Source of the DNA: Conexibacter arvalis
Lineage (GTDB): Bacteria; Actinomycetota; Thermoleophilia; Solirubrobacterales; Solirubrobacteraceae
NCBI RefSeq assembly: GCF_014199525.1
Contig: NZ_JACHNU010000001.1
Location: forward strand, 1,156,182 to 1,220,181
DNA length: 64,000 nucleotides
Direction of reading: 5' to 3'
Shown here: positions 45,625 to 53,864 of the stretch, in pieces
Layout: every line of letters begins with the position of its first letter
Numbering within the stretch: the first letter of the stretch is position 1
Translations under genes and position numbers: made by a program
The notes under the pieces: generated by a model
Database searches by the model: none
Seen by the model: the letters and a program-made list of their open reading frames with translations, nothing else
Told to the model about the DNA's origin: nothing

Positions 45625-47819
45625 CGCAGGTCGCCCACTCCCGGGGGCAGCTCGGGACGGCTGAGGTCGCCGCCGGGGCCGTGCCCGTTGGTGCCGGCGT
45701 CGTCGCGGTCGCGCGCGACCCGCTCGGTCCGCTCCGGCTCGGCCGGCGGCGCCGGGCGCATCTCCGGGAGGCCGGCCGCCTCGTAGGCGTCGGCCTCGTC
45801 GAGCGTCTCCCTGTCGAGCAGCGCCGCGACGAGCGAGTCGAGGTTCTCGCGGTGCTCCCTGAGCAGTCTCGTCACGTCGGCATGGGCGCCGTCGACGATC
45901 CGGCGGACCTCCTCGTCGACCAGCCGCTGCGTCGACTCCGACGTCTCCGCGACGCCCGGCAGCAGCGGCCCGGCGCCGTCGGAGGAGAGGACGGCGATCG
46001 GGCCGATCGCGGGGCTCATGCCCCAGCGGCCGACCATCTGGCGGGCGATCCCGGTCAGCTGCTGGATGTCGGACTCGGCGCCGGTCGTGAGATCGCCGTA
46101 GACGACCTCCTCGGCGACGCGCCCGCCGAGCGCGACCTTGATCTTGCCGACGAGGTAGCGCTCGTCGTAGTTGTACTTGTCGGCGTCGGGCGAGGAGAAG
46201 GTGACGCCGAGCGCCTGGCCGCGGGGGATGATCGACACCTTGCGGACCGGGTCGGCGCCGGGCGTGAGCATCCCGACGATCGCGTGGCCGGCCTCGTGGT
46301 AGGCGGTCCGGCGGCGGTCGTCGTCGCTCATCACGACTCTGCGCTCGGCGCCGAGCACGACCTTCTCGAGCGCGTCGGTGAAGTCGGCGCTCTGCACGGT
46401 TCTGTGACCGCGCCGCGCGGCGAGCAGCGCGGCCTCGTTGACGAGGTTGGCGAGGTCGGCGCCGACCATGCCGGGCGTCGTCGAGGCGATCGCCTCGAGG
46501 TCGACGTCGCCGGCCAGCGGGACCGAGCGCGTGTGGACCCTGAGGATCATCAGGCGGCCGTTGCGATCGGGCGGCGCGACCGTCACGCGGCGGTCGAAGC
46601 GGCCGGGGCGCAGCAGCGCCTGGTCGAGGATCTCCGGGCGGTTGGTCGCGGCGATCACGATCACGGCCGTGGAGGGCTCGAAGCCGTCCATCTCGGTCAG
46701 GATCTGGTTGAGCGTCTGCTCGCGCTCGTCGTTGCCGCCGAAGGAGCCGCGGCCGCTGCCGCGCGCGCGGCCGATCGCGTCCAGCTCGTCGATGAAGATG
46801 ATCGCCGGGGCGGCCTCCTTCGCCTGTCTGAAGAGGTCGCGCACGCGGGAGGCGCCGACGCCGACGATCATCTCGACGAACTCGGAGGCCGACATCGAGA
46901 AGAACGGCACGCCGGCCTCGCCGGCGACGGCGCGCGCCAGCAGCGTCTTGCCGGTGCCGGGCTGGCCGCTCAGCAGCACGCCCTTCGGGATCTTGCCGCC
47001 GAGCCGCTGGTACTTGTCCGGGTTCTTGAGGAAGTCGACGATCTCGTTCAGCTCGGCCTCGGCCTCGTCGATGCCGGCGACGTCTCTGAAGGTGACCGGC
47101 GACTCCCCGCCCTCCGAGCGGCGGGCTCTCGAGCGGCCGAACGACATCATCCCCCCGCCGGCCGCGCCGGCCATCCGCCGGGAGAGGAAGACGAACAGCG
47201 CGATGATCAGGATCACCGGGCCGAAGCCGAGCAGGACCGACAGCAGCAGCGACGGGCCGTCGTCGGGCGGCTCGGCGTTGACGACGACGTCGTTCTCCTG
47301 CAGCAGCTTCGTCAGCTGGTCGGGGTCGGCGAAGGCCGGCACCTCGGTCGAGAACTTCGTCGCGGTGACCGAGTCCTCTCTCCCTCTCGGCGGGTAGGTG
47401 ACGTCTCTCTTGAAGTCGCCCTGGATCGACGCGCCGGTCGAGAAGATCTCTCTGACGTTGCCGTCTCTGACCTCCTGGATGAAGTTCGGCGTCTCGGCCG
47501 AGCCGCTGTAGGGCACGCGGACCCGCTCGCTCGGCGACAGCGCGCGCGAGGAGATCCACCAGTTCAGCGCCAGCAGGACGAGGACGAAGATCAGGATCCC
47601 CCAGCGGCCGCCGGGCATCCGCGGCGGTCTGACGCCGCCCCGCTGCTGTCTTCTCGGCGGCGCGCCGCGCCCGTCGGGTGCGGGCGTCACACGCCAGTCG
47701 GGGGGCGAGCCGGCCCCTCTCGGGGCAGGCGGGCGCTGCGGCGAGCTCTCCTGCGGGGAGGTTCGCTCGGCTGGCAGTCGGTCGGCGCTCGGGCGGCGCT
47801 GAGGGGGATCGCCGGACAT
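45621..47819 (-). CDS. ftsH: ATP-dependent zinc metalloprotease FtsH
   Basis: A 732-residue membrane-anchored AAA+ protease that degrades unassembled membrane proteins and regulators. Order: a 75-residue Pro/Arg-rich cytosolic leader (longer than usual), helix 1 ([17 protein letters not shown]), a periplasmic domain, helix 2 ([20 protein letters not shown]), then AAA+ with Walker A GQPGTGKT, Walker [12 protein letters not shown], and [12 protein letters not shown]. The peptidase has the zinc motif HEAGH and the third ligand region in [12 protein letters not shown] Pro/Glu-rich C-terminus ends it. The ATG at 47819 lacks a clear ribosome-binding site. It lies 26 bases downstream of the P450 gene and overlaps the RDD gene. 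Confidence 0.97.
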   Translation of the reverse strand: MSGDPPQRRPSADRLPAERTSPQESSPQRPPAPRGAGSPPDWRVTPAPDGRGAPPRRQQRGGVRPPRMPGGRWGILIFVLVLLALNWWISSRALSPSERVRVPYSGSAETPNFIQEVRDGNVREIFSTGASIQGDFKRDVTYPPRGREDSVTATKFSTEVPAFADPDQLTKLLQENDVVVNAEPPDDGPSLLLSVLLGFGPVILIIALFVFLSRRMAGAAGGGMMSFGRSRARRSEGGESPVTFRDVAGIDEAEAELNEIVDFLKNPDKYQRLGGKIPKGVLLSGQPGTGKTLLARAVAGEAGVPFFSMSASEFVEMIVGVGASRVRDLFRQAKEAAPAIIFIDELDAIGRARGSGRGSFGGNDEREQTLNQILTEMDGFEPSTAVIVIAATNRPEILDQALLRPGRFDRRVTVAPPDRNGRLMILRVHTRSVPLAGDVDLEAIASTTPGMVGADLANLVNEAALLAARRGHRTVQSADFTDALEKVVLGAERRVVMSDDDRRRTAYHEAGHAIVGMLTPGADPVRKVSIIPRGQALGVTFSSPDADKYNYDERYLVGKIKVALGGRVAEEVVYGDLTTGAESDIQQLTGIARQMVGRWGMSPAIGPIAVLSSDGAGPLLPGVAETSESTQRLVDEEVRRIVDGAHADVTRLLREHRENLDSLVAALLDRETLDEADAYEAAGLPEMRPAPPAEPERTERVARDRDDAGTNGHGPGGDLSRPELPPGVGDLR

Positions 47820-47845
47820 CTGGATGAGAATTCTGTCAGGGCGGG

Positions 47846-49183
47846 CTACACAACGGATAAAGCCGGACGCCGCCGGGCGACGACGACCGCCGCGCCGGCC
47901 TCCGGCGCCCACGTGATCGCGTGACGTCGGATCCGCTCCGGCGCCGGCCGCGCCGGCCGCAGCTCGGTCTCGCGCACGATCGTCGCGAGCACCGTCTTCA
48001 GCTCCAGCAGCGCGAAGCTGGCGCCGAGGCAGCGGCGCGGGCCGCCTCCGAACGGGAGCCACGTGTAGGTGCCCGCCGGGCGCTCCAGGAAACGTTCCGG
48101 CCGGAAGGCATGCGGGTCGGGGTAGAGGTCGGGGCGGCGGTGGGTCAGGTAGATGCACGGGGCGATCTCGGTGCCGGCCGGCAGCGTCCGCCCGCGCAGC
48201 TCGAACGGCTCGGCCGCCCAGCGCGCGACGATCGGCAGGATCGGCCGCAGCCGCAGCGTCTCCTTCGCGACCGCGTCGAGCCAGTCGCCGCCGGCGGGCT
48301 GCTCGGCCAGCTCGTCGCGCAGCCGCCGCAGCGCCGCGGGATGGCGCAGCAGCCGCTCGACCGCCCACGCGAGCGCGGTCGCGGTCGTCTCGTGGCCGGC
48401 GATCAGCAGCGTCACCAGCTCGTCGCGCAGCTCGGCGTCGGTCAGCGCGCCGCCCTGCTCGTCGCGCGCCTGGAGCAGCAGCGACAGCACGTCCTCGCGC
48501 GCGGCGAGCGCCGCCGGCGGCAGCGCGCGGCGGTCGCGCGCCTCGGCGTCGAGCAGCTCGTGGACCGGTCGCAGGACGGCGCGCAGCCCGCCGAGGCTGC
48601 GTGCTCTCAGCGGCGTCGCGGAGGCGAGCGCGAGCGCGATCAGCCGCCGGCGGTCGGCGCTCCAGTCGAGCAGCTCGCGCAGGCGCGCGCGCAGCAGCTC
48701 CAGCCGCGCGCCCTCCTCGACGCCGAAGACGACCCGCGCGATCGCCTCAAGGGTCAGCGCCTGCATCCGGCTCATCAGCGCCAGCGGCTCGCCGAGCGGC
48801 CACGACGCGACCTCGCGCACGGCGAGCGCTTCGATCGCGCCGCGCAGGCGCGCGATCCGCTCGCCGTGGAACGAGGGCAGCATCAGCCGCCGCTGGCGCA
48901 GGTGGCGCTCGCCGTCGAGCAGCAGCAGCGAGTTGGCGCCGAGCACCGGCTCCAGCAGCTGGTTGGCGACGCCGGCGCGCAGCACGCCGGGGTCGGCGGT
49001 GAAGACCTCGCGCAGCGCCTCCGGGTCGGAGACGAAGACCATCGGCGGGCTGTTCAGCAGCCGCACGGTGAAGGTGTCGCCGAAGCGGCGGGCCTGCTCT
49101 TCCATGAACGCGGTCGGACGGACGATCCAGCGGAGCGTCTGCGCGGCGCGCGGAAGGCGCGGTCCTGGCGGGAGCGGATCCAT
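47846..49183 (-). CDS. Cytochrome P450
   Basis: A 445-residue P450. The oxygen-binding I-helix motif is [10 protein letters not shown], the K-helix ExxR is in KETLRLRP, the PERF region is [10 protein letters not shown], and the heme-thiolate loop is [10 protein letters not shown] with the ligand Cys. The N-terminal Pro-rich start ([20 protein letters not shown]) matches bacterial class I enzymes related to the CYP102/110-like clade. The start is ATG at 49183; the extra frame upstream is not P450-like. The substrate is unknown and no ferredoxin gene is adjacent. It is divergent to the cupin gene, with 76 bp between starts. Confidence 0.94.
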   Translation of the reverse strand: MDPLPPGPRLPRAAQTLRWIVRPTAFMEEQARRFGDTFTVRLLNSPPMVFVSDPEALREVFTADPGVLRAGVANQLLEPVLGANSLLLLDGERHLRQRRLMLPSFHGERIARLRGAIEALAVREVASWPLGEPLALMSRMQALTLEAIARVVFGVEEGARLELLRARLRELLDWSADRRRLIALALASATPLRARSLGGLRAVLRPVHELLDAEARDRRALPPAALAAREDVLSLLLQARDEQGGALTDAELRDELVTLLIAGHETTATALAWAVERLLRHPAALRRLRDELAEQPAGGDWLDAVAKETLRLRPILPIVARWAAEPFELRGRTLPAGTEIAPCIYLTHRRPDLYPDPHAFRPERFLERPAGTYTWLPFGGGPRRCLGASFALLELKTVLATIVRETELRPARPAPERIRRHAITWAPEAGAAVVVARRRPALSVV

Positions 49184-49259
49184 CGCGTCGCTCCACCGTA
49201 GCGGGCGCCTGGCGCGTTCTTCCAATCGCGACGGGAGCTGGCCGGGTACCGTCCGCGCC

Positions 49260-49682
49260 ATGGAACGAAACGCTGACACGATCCCCGCCGCCGCGAGCGG
49301 CGCCGGCTACACCCGCGTCAACCTGGAAGCGGTCGAGGACAGCGCCGCCAAGCACGGCTTCGGCGACTTCGGCGAGGCCCGCTTCGCGACCGGCGACCTC
49401 GAGGCCGAGCGCACCGGCGTCAGCTTCCACCGCGTCCGCCCGGGCAGACGGCAGTCGTTCGGCCATCGCCACGAGCAGGCCGAGGAGGTCTACGTCGTGA
49501 TCTCCGGCAGCGGCCGCGTGAAGATCGACGACGAGATCGTCGAGCTCGCGCCGCGCGACGCGATCCGCGTCAGCGCGACCTCCGCGCGCTGCTTCGAGGC
49601 CGGCGAGGACGGCATGGAGATGCTCGCCGTCGGCGCCCGCCACGAGGGCGACGGGGAGATCCTCCCCGGTTGGTGGAGCTGA
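49260..49682 (+). CDS. Cupin-domain protein
   Basis: A 140-residue single-domain cupin. Cupin motif 1 is FGHRHEQAEEVYVVISGSG with two His and a Glu that could bind a metal; motif 2 is ELAPRDAIRVSATSARCFEA, where the usual His is replaced by Arg-Cys, so metal binding may be incomplete. The ATG at 49260 lies just after the divergent P450 promoter region. The role is unknown; small cupins of this type serve as isomerases, dioxygenases or sensors. Confidence 0.87.
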   Translation: MERNADTIPAAASGAGYTRVNLEAVEDSAAKHGFGDFGEARFATGDLEAERTGVSFHRVRPGRRQSFGHRHEQAEEVYVVISGSGRVKIDDEIVELAPRDAIRVSATSARCFEAGEDGMEMLAVGARHEGDGEILPGWWS

Positions 49683-49748
49683 GCTCCCGCCCCGGGCTCG
49701 ATCTCGTCGCAGGCGGTCCCTGAGGGCTCGCGCTGCCGGCCGGTCGCG

Positions 49749-51002
49749 CTACGCAGCGGCCGGCGTCTCGACGGCCGTGACCGGCCGCTTCGCCTCGATC
49801 CCGTTGCGGGCGAAGGCGGCCCGCGCGGCGAGGCCGGCGGCGACGGCGACCGCGCCGCCGAGCGCGAAGGCCGCCCGCGGGCCGGCGGCGTTGGCCAGCC
49901 AGCCCATCAGCGGCGCGCCGATCGGCGTCGAGCCGAGGAAGACGACCGAGTAGAGCGCCATCACGCGCCCGCGCATCGCGGGCGCGACGGCGAGCTGGAG
50001 CGCCGAGTTGACGCTCGCCGAGAAGGCGACGCTGGCGGCGCCGATCGGCACGAGCGCGACGGCGGCGACCAGCTCGCTCGGCGCGCCGGCGAGCGCGACC
50101 ATCAGCGCGCCGAAGGCGAGCGACGCGCCGACCAGCATCGCCGGCTTGACGCGGGCGCGCGCGCCGTTCGCGAGCGCGCCGGCTATCGCGCCGACCCCCA
50201 TCGCCGTCGTCAGCGTCGCGTAGACGCCGGCGTCGCCGTGGAAGGTGAAGCTGGCCAACAGCGGCAGCAGGATCTGGAAGTTGAAGGTGAAGGTGCCGAC
50301 GACGGCGGTCAGCGCCAGCGGGATCCACAGCTGCGGCGTCGCGCGCACGTAGCGCAGCGCGCTGCGCACCTGGCCGGGCGCCCGCTCGGTCACCGGCGCC
50401 GGGTTGAGCGCGCGGCGGTCCATCCGGCGCAGCGCGGCGATCATCGCGAGGAAGGAGAGCGCGTTGACCGCGAAGCAGGGCGCGACGCCGACGGTCGTGA
50501 TCAGCACGCCGGCGATCGCCGGGCCGATGATCCGCGCCGAGTTGATCACCGCGCTGTTGAGGCTGACGGCGTTGAGGACGTTGTCGGGGCCGACCAGCTC
50601 GACGAGGAACGCCTGGCGGGCGGGGTTGTCGATCGCCAGCACGACGCCGCGGGCGAAGATCAGCAGGTAGAGCATCCACAGCGCGATCGCGCCGGTGGCG
50701 GTGAGCGTGAAGAGGGCGAGCGCCGGCAGCGCCATCGACAGCTGCGTGATCGTCAGCAGCCGCCGCTTCGGGAAGCGGTCGGCGACCGCGCCGCCCCATG
50801 CGCCGGCGAGCAGCATCGGCGCGAACTGGAGCGCGGCGGCGACGCCGACGGCGAAGCCGCTGTTGGTCAGCTGCAGCACCAGCCACGTCTCGGCGACCGT
50901 CTGGACCCAGGTGCCGGAGACCGAGACGATCTGGCCGCTGAAGTAGCGGCGGTAGTTGGGGATCGAGAGCGAGCTGAAGGAGCGCCGCAGCGCGCCGCTC
51001 AC
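49749..51002 (-). CDS. MFS transporter (EntS/MFS_3-like exporter)
   Basis: A 417-residue, 12-helix major facilitator of the enterobactin-exporter-like group. It opens LRRSFSSLSIPNYRRYFSGQ and then VSVSGTWVQTVAETWLVLQL, followed by LAGAWGGAVADRFPKRRLLT with the signature loop D-R-x-x-K-R-R. The start is GTG at 51002, overlapping the MarR stop (GTGA). Drug or metabolite export under control of the MarR regulator is the natural inference. Confidence 0.93.
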   Translation of the reverse strand: MSGALRRSFSSLSIPNYRRYFSGQIVSVSGTWVQTVAETWLVLQLTNSGFAVGVAAALQFAPMLLAGAWGGAVADRFPKRRLLTITQLSMALPALALFTLTATGAIALWMLYLLIFARGVVLAIDNPARQAFLVELVGPDNVLNAVSLNSAVINSARIIGPAIAGVLITTVGVAPCFAVNALSFLAMIAALRRMDRRALNPAPVTERAPGQVRSALRYVRATPQLWIPLALTAVVGTFTFNFQILLPLLASFTFHGDAGVYATLTTAMGVGAIAGALANGARARVKPAMLVGASLAFGALMVALAGAPSELVAAVALVPIGAASVAFSASVNSALQLAVAPAMRGRVMALYSVVFLGSTPIGAPLMGWLANAAGPRAAFALGGAVAVAAGLAARAAFARNGIEAKRPVTAVETPAAA

Positions 51003-51469
51003 GGCGCCGGCTCCTCCAGCAGCCGCTCCAGCAGCTCGGCGGCTTCGGCGAGCGTCGCCTGCTCCTCCGGCGTCAGCCTCCGCAGGCGCTTCGCCAGGTA
51101 CTCGCTCTTGCGCGAGCGGATCCGCTTCAGCAGCACCCTGCCGGCGCGCGTGATCTCGACGCGCGCGACGCGCCCATCGTCGGGGTCGGCGCTGCGCGAG
51201 ACCAGCTCGCGCTCCTCCAGCTTCGCGACGATCCGGGTCGCCGTCGGGCGCTGGATGCGCTCCGCGTCGGCGAGCGCGCTCGGCGTCAGCGGGCCGCAGC
51301 GGTCGATCGTCGCGAGCGCCGCCGTCAGCGTCGGGGAGATCTCCGGCCCGACCACGCCCGCCTCCTGGCGCAGGCGCCGCGCCATGCGCGTCACCGCCAG
51401 GCGCAGGCGCGTGGCCAGCTCGGGATCGGATGTCGGTGCGGGAGGACGTGTCTGCTCGTCGGTCGCCAT
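50999..51469 (-). CDS. MarR-family transcriptional regulator
   Basis: A 156-residue MarR protein with the winged helix SALADAERIQRPTATRIVAKLEERELVSRSADPDDGRVARVEI (motif only named here by its ends: SALADA to VARVEI) including the DPDDGR wing, flanked by dimerisation helices. It forms an operon with the MFS exporter gene (4-base overlap). Two tandem copies of an inverted repeat lie 9-36 bases upstream of the ATG, so it probably represses its own operon and is released by a ligand exported by the MFS protein. Confidence 0.93.
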   Translation of the reverse strand: MATDEQTRPPAPTSDPELATRLRLAVTRMARRLRQEAGVVGPEISPTLTAALATIDRCGPLTPSALADAERIQRPTATRIVAKLEERELVSRSADPDDGRVARVEITRAGRVLLKRIRSRKSEYLAKRLRRLTPEEQATLAEAAELLERLLEEPAP

Positions 51470-51477
51470 CGCAGGTC

Positions 51478-51505
51478 GTTAGCGAGGCTAGTTAGCGTTG
51501 CTAAC
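51478..51505. promoter_or_regulatory. Tandem inverted repeats, probable MarR operator
   Basis: A perfect repeat GTTAGC-GTT-GCTAAC (51491-51505) and an overlapping imperfect copy GTTAGC-GAG-GCTAGT (51478-51492) are spaced 13 bp apart, just upstream of marR. MarR proteins bind 15-20 bp palindromes of this kind near their own promoters. The AT-rich words stand out in the local GC-rich background. Confidence 0.7.
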
Positions 51506-51586
51506 CATTCTAGCAGCGCGGCCGCGGCCGCCCTGGGGGCGGCCGCGCGAGCGGGCGTCAGGCGGGTCGAGCGGCCCGCGGCGCCG

Positions 51587-51982
51587 CTATCTCTCGTCGA
51601 GCTCCAGCGCCGCGCTGTTGATGCAGTAGCGCATCCCGGTCGGCGCCGGCCCGTCGTCGAAGACGTGGCCGAGGTGGCCGCCGCAGCTCGCGCACAGCAC
51701 CTCGGTGCGCACCATGAAGTGGCTCGTGTCACGCTCGGTCGCGACCGCCTCCTCGCCGGCCGGCGAGGTGAAGCTCGGCCAGCCCGAGCCCGAGTCGTAC
51801 TTCGTCTCGGAGGAGAACAGCTCCGCGCCGCAGCCGGCGCAGCGGTAGGTCCCGGACGCTCTCTCGTTGACGTACCGTCCGGTGAAGGGGCGCTCCGTTC
51901 CCTTCTGGCGCAGCACGGCGTACTGCTCCGGGCTCAGCTGCTCGCGCCACTGGGCGTCGCTCTTGTCGACCTTGCTCGCCAT
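51587..51982 (-). CDS. msrB: Peptide-methionine (R)-S-oxide reductase
   Basis: A 131-residue MsrB that repairs R-methionine sulfoxide in oxidised proteins. Structural zinc Cys are C48/C51 (CAGC) and C97/C100 (CASC); the catalytic Cys is C120 in MRYCIN. Other signatures are [24 protein letters not shown] and [12 protein letters not shown]. The length is standard. The second recycling Cys found in many MsrB proteins (SGCG-to-C pattern near residue 60) is not evident, so reduction may use another mechanism. ATG at 51982 follows a strong inverted repeat at 51998-52020. Confidence 0.96.
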   Translation of the reverse strand: MASKVDKSDAQWREQLSPEQYAVLRQKGTERPFTGRYVNERASGTYRCAGCGAELFSSETKYDSGSGWPSFTSPAGEEAVATERDTSHFMVRTEVLCASCGGHLGHVFDDGPAPTGMRYCINSAALELDER

Positions 51983-51997
51983 CGTCACACCGTCCGT

Positions 51998-52020
51998 TCT
52001 CGAATCGCTCTGATTCGAGA
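51998..52020. promoter_or_regulatory. 9-bp inverted repeat upstream of msrB
   Basis: Perfect arms TCTCGAATC (51998-52006) and GATTCGAGA (52012-52020) with a 5-base spacer, 16-38 bases before the msrB ATG. The AT-containing symmetric sequence suggests a repressor operator, for example of a redox or TetR/MarR-type regulator. An RNA hairpin in the msrB leader is the alternative. Confidence 0.6.
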
Positions 52021-52041
52021 GTAGCGGTGCGGCGGGCGAGC

Positions 52042-52149
52042 TCAGGAGCGGTGGGCCGAGGCCCAGATCATGAGCGCGTAGGTCGCGGCGGCGAGCACGG
52101 CGACGATCGCGCCCGCGACGGTGATGACTGCCTCTTCCATGCCCGGCAT
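52042..52149 (-). CDS. Possible 35-residue single-helix membrane miniprotein
   Basis: A short frame encodes [20 protein letters not shown] and then [15 protein letters not shown]: an acidic start, one hydrophobic helix of about 21 residues and a basic end, which is the pattern of bacterial membrane miniproteins. GC at third positions is high, as in real genes here. A second ATG at 52140 is possible. No clear ribosome-binding site is seen and the function is unknown. It lies between the sigma factor and msrB on the same strand. Confidence 0.4.
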   Translation of the reverse strand: MPGMEEAVITVAGAIVAVLAAATYALMIWASAHRS

Positions 52150-52196
52150 GATCGCCCGCCGCGCGCAATATGTGCTCAACGGCACATGAAGCGACG

Positions 52197-53003
52197 CTAA
52201 AGGGGTGTGCTGGACAGGCCGTCGCCGGCGTCCCGCGTGGCCGGTCTCGCCTGCGCGGCGAGCCGCATCCGCGCCAGCGCGGTCCGGATCAGGCGCGAGA
52301 CGTGCATCTGCGAGACGCCGACGCGCTCGCCGATCTCGCTCTGCGTCAGGTCCTCCTCGAAGCGCAGCCGCAGGATCTCGCGCTCGCGCTCGCCGAGGCC
52401 GGCCGCCAGCGTCTCGAGCGTCGCGCGGTCGCGCACGCGCGCCAGCGCGTCGTCCTCGCCGCCGAGCGTGTCGACGATCGCCGGGCGCTCGTCGTCGGCG
52501 TTGCCGGTCGGCGCGTCGAGCGAGAGGGCGCGATGGGCGCCTGCCGCCTCGAGCGCCTCCAGCACCGACTCGACGTCGAGGCCGGTCTCGCGCGCCAGCT
52601 CCGCGGGCGTCGGCGCGCGGCCGCCGTGACGGGAGAGCGCCGCCTCGACCCTCAGCACCGCCTCCTTCAGGTCGCGCGGGACGTGCACCGACCAGCCGCG
52701 GTCGCGGAAGTGGCGCCGCAGCTCGCCGAGGATCGTCGGGACGGCGAAGGAGGTGAAGCTGGCGCCGTGGTCGGGATCGAAGCGGTCGACCGCCTTCAGC
52801 AGGCCGAGCGACGCGACCTGCACGAGATCCTCGAGCGGCTCGCCGCGATCGGCGTAGCGGCGCGCGAGATGGTGGGCGAGGCCGAGGTGGCGCTCGACCA
52901 TCGCGCTCCGTTCGTCGCCATCCGAGCGCGGGTACGTTGACGATCGTCGATGCGACCGCTCTCGACCCAGCCGATCGAGTTCCTCTTCGTCATTGATCGC
53001 CAA
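52197..53003 (-). CDS. SigB/SigF/SigG-type RNA polymerase sigma factor
   Basis: A 268-residue sigma-70 factor with regions 2, 3 and 4: [20 protein letters not shown] then [38 protein letters not shown], a region 3 helix bundle, and region 4 [20 protein letters not shown]. This is the stress/sporulation (B/F) subgroup, usually held by an anti-sigma factor, but no anti-sigma gene is adjacent. The start is TTG at 53003, supported by GGAGG nine bases upstream; the nearby ATG is out of frame. It is divergent to the ANTAR gene, with 119 bp shared. Confidence 0.93.
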   Translation of the reverse strand: MAINDEEELDRLGRERSHRRSSTYPRSDGDERSAMVERHLGLAHHLARRYADRGEPLEDLVQVASLGLLKAVDRFDPDHGASFTSFAVPTILGELRRHFRDRGWSVHVPRDLKEAVLRVEAALSRHGGRAPTPAELARETGLDVESVLEALEAAGAHRALSLDAPTGNADDERPAIVDTLGGEDDALARVRDRATLETLAAGLGEREREILRLRFEEDLTQSEIGERVGVSQMHVSRLIRTALARMRLAAQARPATRDAGDGLSSTPL

Positions 53004-53122
53004 CGCGCATGCCCTCCGGCCGCAAGGAGCGCCGGGGGTCTGGGGCGCTGCGATGTGCCCGGCGTCGAGCGCCGAGCCGTGGAGCGGAAGTCTAGCCGGC
53101 CGTACAAGGGGAGTCGATCGCT

Positions 53123-53707
53123 GTGAGCGGCCGGACGCTGCGGATCCTGGTCGCCGACGAGGACCTGGCGGCGCTGGAGCGGCTGAGCCTGACCCTCCGC
53201 CAGCTCGGCCATCGGGTCGCGGCCTACGCGATCGAGGTCGGCGAGGTCGCGCGCAAGCTCGTCGGGGAGGATCCCGACCTCGCGATGGTGGTGCTGCACG
53301 CCGACGACGACCATGCGCTCGCGCTGATCGAGGAGATCGCCGCGTACGCGGCCGGGCCGGTGGTCGTGCTGACGCTGCGCGAGGACCCGGAGTTCGTCGC
53401 GCGCGCGGCGGAGCGCGGGATCGACGCGTACGCCCGGCCCGAGACCCCCGACGCGGTCCAGAGCGCGATCGAGCTGGCGCTGCGCCGCCGCAGCGAGCTG
53501 GAGCGCCTCACGACGAAGGTCGACCAGCTCGAGGGCGCGCTGGAGCGGCGCGCGGTGATCGAGCGCGCCAAGGGGATCCTGATGGAGCGCCACGGCATCG
53601 ACCAGCTGACGGCGTTCGAACGGCTCCGCACGCACGCCCGCGCCGGCCGCCGCCGCGTCGTCGACGTCGCCCGCGAGGTCGCCGACGGGGTGCTGGAGCT
53701 GCCGTAG
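53123..53707 (+). CDS. ANTAR-domain regulator with degenerate receiver domain
   Basis: A 194-residue AmiR/NasT-like protein. Residues 5-122 have a receiver fold (RILVADEDLAALERL, with acidic D12-E13-D14), but the phosphoacceptor position in PDLAMVVL is Val57 instead of Asp, and the strand-5 Lys is Arg105 (ARPETP), so phosphorylation at the usual site is unlikely. Residues about 125-190 are an ANTAR domain (LEGALERRAVIERAKGILME, then AFERLRTHA), which binds paired RNA hairpins as an anti-terminator. The start is GTG at 53123, after GGGGAG. It may respond to a partner protein or ligand rather than to phosphate. Confidence 0.88.
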   Translation: MSGRTLRILVADEDLAALERLSLTLRQLGHRVAAYAIEVGEVARKLVGEDPDLAMVVLHADDDHALALIEEIAAYAAGPVVVLTLREDPEFVARAAERGIDAYARPETPDAVQSAIELALRRRSELERLTTKVDQLEGALERRAVIERAKGILMERHGIDQLTAFERLRTHARAGRRRVVDVAREVADGVLELP

Positions 53708-53783
53708 CCAGGGGGCCTCCGCAGGCCTCTGCTTGGCGCCCAGGGTCAACGCTGTCCCCAATCACGACGCCGACGAGAACGCG

Positions 53784-53809
53784 AGAGGGCCGCCCGCAGG
53801 CGGCCCTCT
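53784..53809. terminator. Strong hairpin between convergent ANTAR and nrdJ genes
   Basis: Perfect 11-bp arms AGAGGGCCGCC (53784-53794) and GGCGGCCCTCT (53799-53809) with a 4-base loop CGCA, in the gap between stops at 53707 and 53865. The symmetric arms make it usable in both directions. Confidence 0.7.
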
Positions 53810-53864
53810 GGAACGACGTACGTCACGGCCCGCCCGCCGGGCGGTCAGGCCGTGCGCGCCGGCA

